Part shown: one piece after another, positions 14,026-21,487 of the stretch
Position numbering within the stretch: the first letter of the stretch is position 1
How the letters are laid out: the number at the start of each line of letters is the position of its first letter
NCBI RefSeq assembly: GCF_000758945.1
Contig: NZ_JRND01000015.1
Span: 1-21,870 of the forward strand
DNA: 21,870 nucleotides
Source: Lancefieldella parvula_C
GTDB lineage: Bacteria > Actinomycetota > Coriobacteriia > Coriobacteriales > Atopobiaceae
Direction: 5' to 3'
Translations under genes and position numbers: made by a program
The notes under the pieces: generated by a model
Told to the model about the DNA's origin: nothing
What the model saw: only the letters and a program-made list of their open reading frames with translations
The model's database searches: none

Positions 14026-15444
14026 TTAACCAAAAATGCCGTAGATTACTTCTGCAATGCTATTGGTAATGCCCTCTACGAAATTCACAAATGGATTATC
14101 GGAATTAACGTCTTTATCTCCATAAGGATTAGTGAAGTAATCCCAGAACTCTTCCCAATAATTTTGCTGACGATAATACCTATAGGAATCATCATCTTCA
14201 GTGCGATCCTGCTTATCATCAGTATCGTTGTTTGTTTCGTTCTTGCTGTTCTTTTCTTTCTCTTTCATAGAAGAAAGCGTCTCATCAGAACCAAGCGTGA
14301 CGTTGATAGTAAGGCGGTCTTCTCCACGCATGATTTCTACAGGAACGGTCTCTCCAATCTTGTGAGAGCGAACGGCAATAATAGCTGCATCAGCAGAAAC
14401 TACGCGCTCTCCACCAATAGAGACAATAACATCACCCTTTTTAATACCAGCACCCTCTGCAGGACTATCATCAAGAAGGCCTGCTACATACGCACCGTAA
14501 TCTACCGAAAGATCATTGCGCTTTGCAACTCGAGGAGTAACGGTCTGCATAGAAAGACCAATATAGGCATGCTTAACTTGCTGGCCAGAAAGAATCTGAT
14601 TTGCAATATCAATGGCATAGTTAGAAGGAATTGCAAAACCAATACCCGCAAATGACTTGGTATCTGACGAGAACAACGTACAAATACCCACAAGCTGACC
14701 ATTAGAGTCAACCAGAGCGCCGCCAGAATTACCTGGGTTAATAGCTGCATCAACCTGGATGAGGTTTGCATAAATAGTGGTTTCTCCACCCTCTGTCTCA
14801 AGCATATCTCCACGAGAAAGAGCAGACACGATACCTGCAGAAACAGAGTGATCAAGTCCAAATGGGCTACCAACACTCATAACCCAACTACCAGGAGCTA
14901 AGTTATCGGAATTACCAATCTCAATTGGGGTTAGGCTATCTCCCTTAAGGTCAGCATGAAGAACAGCAAGGTCAGAGGTTGGATCTGTACCAACAACAGT
15001 ACACTCATACTCTTTATCATTAACGGAGATAGAGAACGTATCCATACCCTCAATAACGTGGTAATTGGTAAGAATGTCTCCATTTGTGTTCAATACAACG
15101 CCAGAACCGGTTGAGCCTGATGAATCACTGGTAGCCTTAACGGACACAACCGAAGGCAAAACCTTAGAAGCTACCGTTTCTGCCGTCTTAGTATCAGTTG
15201 GTTCTGCAGCAGGACGAGACGTCGCTGCTTGAGAAATAGTTGCCTGACCAGATACTACAGGAAGCTTAGAAATTCCCTCTCCCAAAGCAATGGTAGGAAC
15301 ACAAGCAACGGCAAAAGCAATTACACAAGCTGTTCTTTTTACACTTGAGCTTTTGAACATAGACATAAATCCAGTCTGCTCAACTGGCGAGAAACGCTTA
15401 TAAATAGCGGAATCTGTGGTTAAACCATGTGCTTGGTTCTCCAT
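14026..15444 (-). CDS. HtrA/DegP-type serine protease with PDZ domain
   Basis: A 472-residue trypsin-like quality-control protease anchored by one membrane segment (about 38-56) after a cytoplasmic N terminus. The catalytic triad is His129 (NYHVIEG), Asp158 (SDLAVL) and Ser240 (GNSGGAL). One PDZ domain follows (about 290-385). After it comes a tail of about 85 residues: a K/E/N/D-rich linker (394-420), then a Tyr/Trp/Phe-rich segment (about 421-472), which is unusual for the family. ATG 15444 is chosen because AAGGAGG lies six bases upstream; the ATG two codons earlier abuts it. A palindrome about 110 nt upstream may be regulatory. Degrades or refolds damaged exported proteins, by family. Confidence 0.9.
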   Translation of the reverse strand: MENQAHGLTTDSAIYKRFSPVEQTGFMSMFKSSSVKRTACVIAFAVACVPTIALGEGISKLPVVSGQATISQAATSRPAAEPTDTKTAETVASKVLPSVVSVKATSDSSGSTGSGVVLNTNGDILTNYHVIEGMDTFSISVNDKEYECTVVGTDPTSDLAVLHADLKGDSLTPIEIGNSDNLAPGSWVMSVGSPFGLDHSVSAGIVSALSRGDMLETEGGETTIYANLIQVDAAINPGNSGGALVDSNGQLVGICTLFSSDTKSFAGIGFAIPSNYAIDIANQILSGQQVKHAYIGLSMQTVTPRVAKRNDLSVDYGAYVAGLLDDSPAEGAGIKKGDVIVSIGGERVVSADAAIIAVRSHKIGETVPVEIMRGEDRLTINVTLGSDETLSSMKEKEKNSKNETNNDTDDKQDRTEDDDSYRYYRQQNYWEEFWDYFTNPYGDKDVNSDNPFVNFVEGITNSIAEVIYGIFG

Positions 15445-15555
15445 AGACATCCTCCTTAACATCACTTTGATGCAAACAACTAACGCAAATAATTCTGCGC
15501 TAAACATCAATTTTTCAATATGTGTATTCTACCCGTTATACCGGACAAAAATTCG

Positions 15556-15572
15556 TTTCTCATTATGAGAAA
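15556..15572 (-). promoter_or_regulatory. Palindrome upstream of the htrA-type gene
   Basis: TTTCTCA-TTA-TGAGAAA, perfect 7-bp arms, in the gap between the regulator gene and the protease gene, about 112 nt before the protease ATG. It could be an operator or a small hairpin after the regulator gene. No T-run supports termination. A TAGAAT/TATAAC-like -10 lies downstream without a clear -35. Confidence 0.35.
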
Positions 15573-15640
15573 GACGCGCGGAAATCCTGCTAGTAAGAAA
15601 GAAGTTTGCAGATCCCATTAAATGCAGTTTATACCTGCGA

Positions 15641-16315
15641 TTATGCTCTAAATAGATAGCCTACACCACGAACCGTCTCAAGATGAGCGGCTGCTTGAGG
15701 ACCAATCTTTGAGCGAACACGCCTTACGTGAACGTCAACTGTTCTGGTACCGCCGCAGTATTCAAAGCCCCAAACGCGCTGCAAAAGAGCCTCACGTGAG
15801 TATGCACGAGACGGATGGGTTGCCAAGAATGACAGCAGCAGATACTCCATATACGTAAGATCAACAGGAGATTCATCAATATAAACCTGATACGTTGCCA
15901 GGTTAATCTTTATGTTGTCAACAATAACCAAATCTCTAGAAGTGCTCTCGGTACCTGGCCACAAAAGCAGCGAGCACCTAAGGCTAAACTCCTGGATAGT
16001 TGCAGTAGACAAAATAAAATCGCTCTTGCCCTGAACAGGCAGAACAAACTTAGAAAGATTATCAAGGTCAGCAACAAACAGGCGAGCAATTCCGCCATTT
16101 TGCGCAGAATAATTCTCTACCGTGCTAATAACATCCTGGGACAGGTCTTTTTGATCAAGAATGATAAGGTCAAAGGTATGACCAGAAGCCGCAGCCTGAG
16201 AAAATGAGGCTGCATTTGCAAGAGCAATAGACACATCAATGACATGCGAAAGTTCACGCATACGTTCATGTAAGCGTGTCGTTGCAGATACAAGAAGAAT
16301 ATTCTTGTGATGCAT
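15641..16315 (-). CDS. Atypical OmpR-family response regulator, GlnR-like
   Basis: A 224-residue orphan regulator: a degenerate receiver domain (1-115) and a winged-helix DNA-binding domain (about 128-223). Asp54 stands at the phosphorylation position (LIILDQ), but the acidic pair of the pocket is missing (ILLVSATT where VVDDE is usual) and the conserved Lys near residue 104 is absent (FILSTAT). The DNA-binding half, with LTYMEYLLLSFLATHPSRAY and VWGFEYCGGTRTVDVHVRR, closely resembles actinobacterial GlnR, itself an atypical regulator of nitrogen genes. No histidine kinase is adjacent. GGGGGA precedes the ATG. It lies next to an amino acid ABC operon and near a glutamine synthetase homologue, which fits a nitrogen role. 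Recognition of GlnR is from memory. Confidence 0.75.
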   Translation of the reverse strand: MHHKNILLVSATTRLHERMRELSHVIDVSIALANAASFSQAAASGHTFDLIILDQKDLSQDVISTVENYSAQNGGIARLFVADLDNLSKFVLPVQGKSDFILSTATIQEFSLRCSLLLWPGTESTSRDLVIVDNIKINLATYQVYIDESPVDLTYMEYLLLSFLATHPSRAYSREALLQRVWGFEYCGGTRTVDVHVRRVRSKIGPQAAAHLETVRGVGYLFRA

Positions 16316-16373
16316 CGATTCCCCCTAGGATAAGCTTAATCTTATAAAGCATACCACAAGCTGCGAATAAAGA

Positions 16374-16395
16374 GCAGATATACCTTATTATCTGC
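16374..16395 (-). promoter_or_regulatory. Inverted repeat upstream of the GlnR-like gene
   Basis: GCAGATA-N8-TATCTGC, perfect 7-bp arms, about 60 nt before the regulator ATG. A TATAAG-like -10 lies downstream with no good -35. The position fits an operator for autoregulation, but this is inference. Confidence 0.35.
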
Positions 16396-16427
16396 AATTA
16401 GGGCGAGAAGATTTTCTCGTCTTAATT
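16396..16427. terminator. Hairpin between ABC operon 2 and the regulator gene
   Basis: CGAGAA/TTCTCG around a 4-nt loop, extended by AATTA/TAATT arms with two mismatches. It lies 40 nt after the ATPase stop. The T-rich run (TATTTTTT) is on the plus-strand side, so as a minus-strand terminator it is imperfect. No plus-strand gene precedes it. Carries the recurrent GCGAGAAG motif. Confidence 0.45.
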
Positions 16428-16467
16428 TATTTTTTCGTTTGCGTATTAATTCTAAAAAGTATTGGTT

Positions 16468-17328
16468 TTACGCAATAGCGCCAATGAACTCAGCTGTTCG
16501 AGGGTTTTGTGGATTGTTGAAAATGACATCAGGAGTGCCTTGCTCAACTACCACTCCTCCTTCCATAAAGACCACGCGATCTGCCACGTCTTTTGCAAAA
16601 CCCATCTCGTGCGTTACCACAATCATGGTCATACCAGAGTTCTTTGCCAGATCACGCATAACATCCAAAACACCACGAACAAGCTCGGGGTCAAGCGCGG
16701 AAGTAGGCTCATCAAACAGAAGTACATTTGGATGCATAGCAACGGCGCGAGCGATTGCAACACGCTGCTGCTGTCCACCGGAAAGCGCACCAGGCTTGAA
16801 GTCTGCTCTATCAGCAAGGCCAACAGCCTCCAGCTGTTTTAGCGCCTCTGCCTCTGCCTCCTCTTTTGACTTTCCTAGAACCTTAATCTGACCAATCATT
16901 ACGTTCTCTTTAACCGTTAAATGACCAAACAGATTGAATTGCTGAAAAACCATTCCGACATCTCTACGAAGCGCATTTACCTCTGTCTCGTTTGTGCCTG
17001 TAATCTCTTGGTCCTCAATAAGGATATGGCCTGCAGAAGGTGTCTCCAGCAGATTAATACAACGGAGCATAGTGGATTTACCGGAGCCCGAAGGACCAAG
17101 CACAACCACAACTTCACCTGGCCAAACAGTCAGGTTAACGTCATTTAAGACATGCGTTGATCCAAACGACTTATTGAGGTGCTCAATACGAACAATAGGA
17201 TGTTCACCTGCCTCAAAAGTATGGTTAGTAAGGGGCTTATCGCGCTCAAATGCCTCTTGTGCAGCGACTTCAGCATCCAAGGCGGGTTGTTCTGTATCCG
17301 ACTTCTTTTTGAAAGAAAAGAAAGACAT
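16468..17328 (-). CDS. Polar amino acid ABC transporter ATP-binding protein (GlnQ-like)
   Basis: A 286-residue ATPase: Walker A GPSGSGKST (78-86), Q-loop Gln129, signature LSGGQ (182-186), Walker B VLLFDEP (202-208), D-loop SALDPE and switch His240. The core is typical of GlnQ. A polar N-terminal extension of about 45 residues, including basic KKK, precedes the usual start of the fold. The ATG overlaps the permease stop in TAATG and the AAGGAGG ribosome site lies in the last permease codons, so translation is coupled. It is the last gene of ABC operon 2. Confidence 0.93.
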   Translation of the reverse strand: MSFFSFKKKSDTEQPALDAEVAAQEAFERDKPLTNHTFEAGEHPIVRIEHLNKSFGSTHVLNDVNLTVWPGEVVVVLGPSGSGKSTMLRCINLLETPSAGHILIEDQEITGTNETEVNALRRDVGMVFQQFNLFGHLTVKENVMIGQIKVLGKSKEEAEAEALKQLEAVGLADRADFKPGALSGGQQQRVAIARAVAMHPNVLLFDEPTSALDPELVRGVLDVMRDLAKNSGMTMIVVTHEMGFAKDVADRVVFMEGGVVVEQGTPDVIFNNPQNPRTAEFIGAIA

Positions 17329-18758
17329 TAGTTTTCCTCCTTGGAAAGAGCTTGGGTCTTACTATCTGCGACGCTTGCTGTTTTACCTGTTTCTGACTGC
17401 TCCATGCGTTTCTCGATAGTGCCAACTACCTTAATGAGTGGCAGGGTAATTGCCAAATAGAACAGAGCGGCCGTCATATATGGCGTCATGTTTCCCGTTG
17501 AGGTGGTGAGGTTTTTAGCAAACATCATCAGCTCCATAACACCTACAGAAGAAAGCAGCGAGGTATCTTTGTAGGAAGTAATAAAGTCGCTGGTAAGAGG
17601 TGGGATAACCCGACGGATAGTTTGAGGAATGATAATAAACGTCATGGTCTGGAGACGATTCATACCAAGAGAGCTTGCTGCCTCATACTGACCCTGCGGG
17701 ATTGATTGAATGCCCGCGCGGAAAATCTCAGAAAGATACGCAGAAGAATTGATAGCAACCACAATAAAGCCAAGCAGATTGGTGTCCAGATTGATATTTA
17801 ACATAGGAAGGCCAAAGAACAGAATATAAATCTGCAGGAAGAATGGGGTTCCACGCAACAAATTGATATATACCACCGCAAGTGCACGCAGGAGCGGATT
17901 CTTGGAAATCTTTAGCAGCGCAAAGCCCATTCCCAGCACAATGGCCACAGGATAGGCGCAAATTACAATTGCAAGACAAACCAGCCATCCAGGAAAAAGC
18001 ATCATAACTGAGGAGACAATCAGTTGAGGCTTTAAGAACATGCCCAAAAAGTGATTGGAGTTCCACGCTTCAACCCAAGGCTGAGCATCAAGCCAATTCA
18101 CCAGAGCCTGAACTGGCGTGTTAGGAATAATGGTGATTTCGGGAGAAGAAGCAAGCTTTTGAGTTCCCTGCTCAGTGGTATAGGTTCCCTCGACAGAGTA
18201 CGAACCGCCGTCAGCAGGAAACTTCATGCCGGAAATCTCTACACGAATCAGCTTTTGAGCATCCACGGGTGTTGCAAAAGAGATCACAACCTGCGTTCCC
18301 TGGACGCTTGCAGTTGCCTCGATCTTCTCGCGCGTAAGACCTGAAAGAACGGTCACCTTAGTAGTTGCGCTCTGCAGATCGGAGCCCTCTGGAAGCTGCA
18401 AAGTAAGCTGAGAGACCTGCTCGTCCTCAACTGTTCCCTCCCAGGTCAAACGGGTCTCTTTGCCACCGATAACGCCATTGCCTTCTGTCTGATTTGACTT
18501 AGCTGTTGCCTTATTTGTGGTGAGAGCAAACGCACTCTGAACAGAAAACACGCTCAGAGACATAAAGAACAGCCCACTCAAAAGAAGCGTAGCGAGAAGA
18601 ACTACAAGCAGCGAGGAGTACGCACGATTATGCGAGAGCGTTGACTTAGCTGAATTATAAGCCGTACTCTGAGGCACAGATTCAGCTTTGAAACTCGCAG
18701 ATGACATGCACAAGGACAGTTGCTGTCCTGACATAGTTTTGTGCAAAAGTGCAATCAC
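17328..18758 (-). CDS. Polar amino acid ABC permease with N-terminal extracytoplasmic domain
   Basis: A 476-residue protein joining a secretion signal or membrane anchor (about 49-78), a Thr/Ser/Val-rich extracytoplasmic stretch that looks like a beta-sandwich domain (about 80-215), and a HisM/GlnP-type permease (about 240-455). The permease part has LLRGTPFFLQIYILFFGLP and an EAA loop (EAASSLGMNRLQ, 359-370). Normal permeases of this family are about 220 residues. The start is GTG at 18758, with AAAGGAG six bases upstream; the open frame continues further up into the lipoprotein gene without a ribosome site. A single permease gene implies a homodimer. The extra domain may dock the lipoprotein or bind ligand. 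Confidence 0.85.
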   Translation of the reverse strand: MIALLHKTMSGQQLSLCMSSASFKAESVPQSTAYNSAKSTLSHNRAYSSLLVVLLATLLLSGLFFMSLSVFSVQSAFALTTNKATAKSNQTEGNGVIGGKETRLTWEGTVEDEQVSQLTLQLPEGSDLQSATTKVTVLSGLTREKIEATASVQGTQVVISFATPVDAQKLIRVEISGMKFPADGGSYSVEGTYTTEQGTQKLASSPEITIIPNTPVQALVNWLDAQPWVEAWNSNHFLGMFLKPQLIVSSVMMLFPGWLVCLAIVICAYPVAIVLGMGFALLKISKNPLLRALAVVYINLLRGTPFFLQIYILFFGLPMLNINLDTNLLGFIVVAINSSAYLSEIFRAGIQSIPQGQYEAASSLGMNRLQTMTFIIIPQTIRRVIPPLTSDFITSYKDTSLLSSVGVMELMMFAKNLTTSTGNMTPYMTAALFYLAITLPLIKVVGTIEKRMEQSETGKTASVADSKTQALSKEEN

Positions 18759-18808
18759 GTGATACTCCTTTAGAGCTTGAGATGCGATAAATCCTGATGA
18801 AAACAGTG

Positions 18809-18840
18809 AGTGCTTGAAGCCAAATCTGACTTCAAGCACT
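18809..18840 (-). other. Intercistronic stem-loop between lipoprotein and permease genes
   Basis: Perfect 11-bp arms AGTGCTTGAAG/CTTCAAGCACT with a 10-nt loop, about 20 nt after the lipoprotein stop. A smaller CTAGT-AAA-ACTAG hairpin overlaps that stop (18850-18862). The minus strand lacks a T-run after the stem, so partial termination or mRNA stabilisation is more likely than full termination. This would favour excess lipoprotein over permease, as is common in ABC operons. Confidence 0.6.
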
Positions 18841-18858
18841 TTTGCTGAGCTAGTAAAA

Positions 18859-19710
18859 CTAGATGTTAGAGCCAAACCATTTGGTCTTGAGAGCAGTCAT
18901 GGTTCCGTCCTTCTCCATGTCTGCAAGAACCTTGTTGATTGCCTCAGTTAGTGCAGGATTGTCCTTAGAAACAGCAATGCCATACTGCTCACCTGTTGGA
19001 ATTTCTTTTGCAATAGTCAGATCAGAATATGAAGTGCTAATCAGGTTGGAAGCAACAGGCAAGTCAATGACCATAGCATCGTACAAACCGGTTTGGACTC
19101 CTGCCATTGCTGCAGCAACATCGTCTACAGAAACAATAGTTGCCTTTGGAAGGTTCTCCTTAGCCCAATCCTCGCCGGAAGTACCTGTCTGAACAACAAC
19201 CTTCTTAGAGGCGTCGTTGAGCGTCTGCTCGGTCTCGGTGCTGCCAGACTTAACAACCAGGGACTGATTGGAGTCGAGGTAAGAAGTAGTGAAGTCTACC
19301 TCCTGTGAGCGATCGTCAGTGATAGTAATACCTGCGATAGCAACGTCTGCTTTGCCACCCTGCTTAATAGTTGGAACAAGGGTGTCAAACTTCTGGTTTG
19401 GCAGGTACGTAACCTCAAGATTGAGTCTTTTTGCAATCTCGGTAATAAGATCAACGTCAAAACCAACAGGAGTGGTTGAGTTACCTTCAAAGTACTCAAA
19501 AGGCTGGAAACCAAGCTCTGCTACAACGGTCAGATGACCCTTAGTTACCAGCGTATAGCTTGAATCAGAGGATGAAGTAGTACCCTGTTGCGCATTTTCT
19601 TGCTTAGATGACGAGCAAGCCATAAGACCAACAAGTGCACATACCATAAAAACAGCAGCTACGCCCTTTAGGACATTCTTTTTTACGGTAGTAACCAGTG
19701 ACGATTTCAT
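18859..19710 (-). CDS. Polar amino acid ABC substrate-binding lipoprotein
   Basis: A 283-residue SBP_bac_3 lipoprotein, first gene of ABC operon 2. It has a Sec signal with lipobox LMAC (Cys32), a Ser/Gln-rich tether, then the binding fold with FQPFEYFEG, GFDVDLITEIAKRL, DVAIAGITITDDRSQEVDF and a hinge block VVQTGTSGE. These resemble glutamine/arginine-type binding proteins, but the ligand is not fixed by sequence. The ATG at 19710 has GAAGAGG five bases upstream. A near-consensus -10 and a palindrome lie about 40 nt before it. The permease and ATPase genes follow. Confidence 0.92.
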   Translation of the reverse strand: MKSSLVTTVKKNVLKGVAAVFMVCALVGLMACSSSKQENAQQGTTSSSDSSYTLVTKGHLTVVAELGFQPFEYFEGNSTTPVGFDVDLITEIAKRLNLEVTYLPNQKFDTLVPTIKQGGKADVAIAGITITDDRSQEVDFTTSYLDSNQSLVVKSGSTETEQTLNDASKKVVVQTGTSGEDWAKENLPKATIVSVDDVAAAMAGVQTGLYDAMVIDLPVASNLISTSYSDLTIAKEIPTGEQYGIAVSKDNPALTEAINKVLADMEKDGTMTALKTKWFGSNI

Positions 19711-19741
19711 ATTTGCCTCTTCCTGAATAAATCTGAGCTGA

Positions 19742-19762
19742 AATTCATTGGAATGAATTATA
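19742..19762 (-). promoter_or_regulatory. -10 element and palindrome upstream of the ABC operon 2
   Basis: A consensus -10 TATAAT (19762-19757 on the minus strand) overlaps a perfect palindrome AATTCATT-GG-AATGAATT (19742-19759). The -35 is weak. The palindrome covers the -10 and likely start, as an operator would. It is not the orientation of an ArgR box (TGAAT...ATTCA). Confidence 0.45.
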
Positions 19763-19981
19763 GGAAGCAAATATGAAAAATCTACTTATAATTTTCATCG
19801 CATTTCTCGTTTTTATTGCATAAAAATGGCGAGAAGCTACATTTGTTTGTATATATGACTACTATTTAGTCATTCTATCCAATAAAGCCCAGGTAAAAGT
19901 AATTTTTTCAGTTCATAAAACGGTAACAATTCGAATAAGAAGGCTACATTCTTTGCGTGAAACAAGGGTTTCTCGTCAAAA
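19763..19981. other. AT-rich intergenic DNA with inverted repeats
   Basis: Part of the 337-nt gap between the ABC lipoprotein gene and the glutamine synthetase homologue. I see no gene. It holds a hairpin TTCTCG-TTTTTAT/ATAAAAA-CGAGAA (19804-19835, with a small bulge), an inverted repeat ATGACTA/TAGTCAT (19855-19873, 5-nt loop), and TTTCTCGTC at 19969-19977. These probably belong to the lipoprotein gene's leader or regulatory region. Confidence 0.4.
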
Positions 19982-20013
19982 AACCCTGCTCTGAAAAAAA
20001 TCAGAACAGGGTT
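19978..20013 (-). terminator. Intrinsic terminator of the glutamine synthetase homologue
   Basis: Arms 19982-19994 and 20001-20013 pair over 13 bp with one mismatch around a six-base loop, followed on the minus strand by six T. It lies 35 nt after the stop codon. Confidence 0.88.
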
Positions 20014-20047
20014 CAAAGGTACCTATAAACGCAAGCAGAATAGTTGC

Positions 20048-21361
20048 TTAGCAACCAGCGTAGTATTTCTGGGTATCCCAGTCAGTGACGGTAAGGCAGA
20101 ACTCACGCCACTCCTCTGCCTTGCGCTCGCACAGATACGAGAAGATGTGCTCACCAAGAGCGTCTTTGAGAAGCTCCGACTGTTTGAAGCGCTCAAGTGC
20201 CTCTCCAAGATTAATTGGGAGCTTCTCGCCATAATCGGCAGGATTTCCGCCTACAAACTCCTCAGGAAGCAAGAGGCCTTCTTCAATACCCTTAAGTCCA
20301 GCCATAAGCGTGACAGCATTAGCCAAATAAGGGTTTGCAGTTGGATCAGGAATACGCAGTTCAGCACGGGTGGCAACATGCTTTCCTGGCTTATGCGTAG
20401 GAATACGAACCATAGCAGAACGGTTTTTACGACCCCAGGTTGCATAGGCAGGAATAGCATCACGATCAAAACGCTTATAGGAATTAACCGTTGGGTTAGT
20501 AATAAGCATGTACTCGGGAGCGTACTTAATAAGACCTGCAATGTAGTGTTGAGCAAGCTCAGAAAGGTGGGCCTCGCTCTCAGTCTTTGGAGCCCAGAAC
20601 AGAGACTCGCCATCGTGGTCAAGAAGCGATTGATTCAAAAGCATGGCTGAGCCAGGGACACCCTGAAGAGGCTTTGGCATAAACGAAGCAAACACACCGT
20701 GAAGTGTTGCAATATGTCTGATAACCAGACGAGCAGTAACAATGTTATCCGCGCAAGTTAGTGCTTCTGCATAACGGAGCTCAACGCCGTTTTGAGCAGG
20801 GCCAGCTGCATGGAAAGAATACTGAACAGGAATAGAAAGATTCTCAAGTGCACGAGACGTGGAGTATCGAAGACTATGGCTGAGATCAGCAGAATTCAAA
20901 TCAAGGTATCCAGCCTGATCAATAGGCTTTGGCTCAGTCCCGCTCACAAAATAAAAATACTCAAGCTTAGGGCCAACATTTGCAACATAGCCAAGGTCTT
21001 CTGCCTTAATAAAAGCATTTCTCAGTACAAGGCGTGGATCGCCTGTAAAAGCCTCACGTCGAGGAGTCTGAATATCGCAGAATACGTTTGCAACTACACC
21101 GTCATCTGTCTTCCATGGAAGAATCTGGAACGTATCTGCGTCAGGGAATGCGAGAAGATCGGACTGCTCCTGGGAAGCAAAGCCGTCAACGTTGGAGCCG
21201 TCAAAACCAATGCCCTCAACAAAAGCCTCTTCTAGCTCCTCGGGGGAAATGGAGAGAGCTTTTAATCCGCCGAGCACATCGGTAAAACAAAGACGCAGGT
21301 AGCGAACGTCTCGTTCCTCTACCGTGCGAAGAATATAGTCAATTTTCTTATCCGTACTCAT
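20048..21361 (-). CDS. Glutamine synthetase homologue with degenerate metal site
   Basis: A 437-residue protein that aligns along its length with type I glutamine synthetase. Retained blocks include FDGSN (53-57), FMPKPLQGV (227-235), NPTVNSYKR (289-297), NRSAMVRIP (313-321) and PTANPYLA (340-347). Several catalytic positions differ. GPEPEF reads GPKLEY (Lys132, Glu134 kept). HHEVAPGQHE reads FHAAGPAQNG, so both metal-ligand glutamates are Ala185 and Gly192. GSGMHCN reads GSAMLLN, so the metal His is Leu241. The flap GYEAP is lost near 300-305. Glu334 is kept. Normal glutamine synthesis is therefore doubtful; a sensor or regulatory homologue, or an altered enzyme, are alternatives. ATG 21361 follows GGGAGG by five bases. 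A GlnR-box-like site lies upstream and an intrinsic terminator follows. Confidence 0.8.
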   Translation of the reverse strand: MSTDKKIDYILRTVEERDVRYLRLCFTDVLGGLKALSISPEELEEAFVEGIGFDGSNVDGFASQEQSDLLAFPDADTFQILPWKTDDGVVANVFCDIQTPRREAFTGDPRLVLRNAFIKAEDLGYVANVGPKLEYFYFVSGTEPKPIDQAGYLDLNSADLSHSLRYSTSRALENLSIPVQYSFHAAGPAQNGVELRYAEALTCADNIVTARLVIRHIATLHGVFASFMPKPLQGVPGSAMLLNQSLLDHDGESLFWAPKTESEAHLSELAQHYIAGLIKYAPEYMLITNPTVNSYKRFDRDAIPAYATWGRKNRSAMVRIPTHKPGKHVATRAELRIPDPTANPYLANAVTLMAGLKGIEEGLLLPEEFVGGNPADYGEKLPINLGEALERFKQSELLKDALGEHIFSYLCERKAEEWREFCLTVTDWDTQKYYAGC

Positions 21362-21413
21362 ACGGTCCTCCCGGGTCAGAAAACTGGAATCGTAACTACC
21401 ATGACACATTCTT

Positions 21414-21443
21414 GTTACGGCTATGTTTCCACTTCCCTGAAAC
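21414..21443 (-). promoter_or_regulatory. GlnR-box-like site upstream of the synthetase homologue
   Basis: On the minus strand GAAAC-N6-GTAAC (21429-21414) matches the a/b half-site pattern of actinobacterial GlnR boxes (GTNAC and GAAAC at 6-nt spacing). A further GTTTC (21443-21439) forms an inverted pair with the GAAAC, 9 nt apart. It lies about 53-82 nt before the ATG. No convincing -35/-10 pair was found. A GlnR-like regulator is encoded at 15641-16315. Confidence 0.4.
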
Positions 21444-21487
21444 CGGGCGAATGGTAAAAAATTGTTAATGAAATTGTGACAATTGAC

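Noticed and set aside
14023..14655. 210-codon plus-strand frame opposite the protease gene
   Set aside because: Antisense to the catalytic serine region and PDZ coding sequence of the protease; apparent hydrophobic start is the complement of the charged tail.
19742..19759. ArgR box
   Set aside because: The half-site order is ATTCA...TGAAT, the reverse of the TGAAT...ATTCA arrangement of ARG boxes.
21461..21480. Bacillus-type GlnR/TnrA site before the synthetase homologue
   Set aside because: TGTTA and TGACA-like halves occur, but the spacing is not the required 7 nt.
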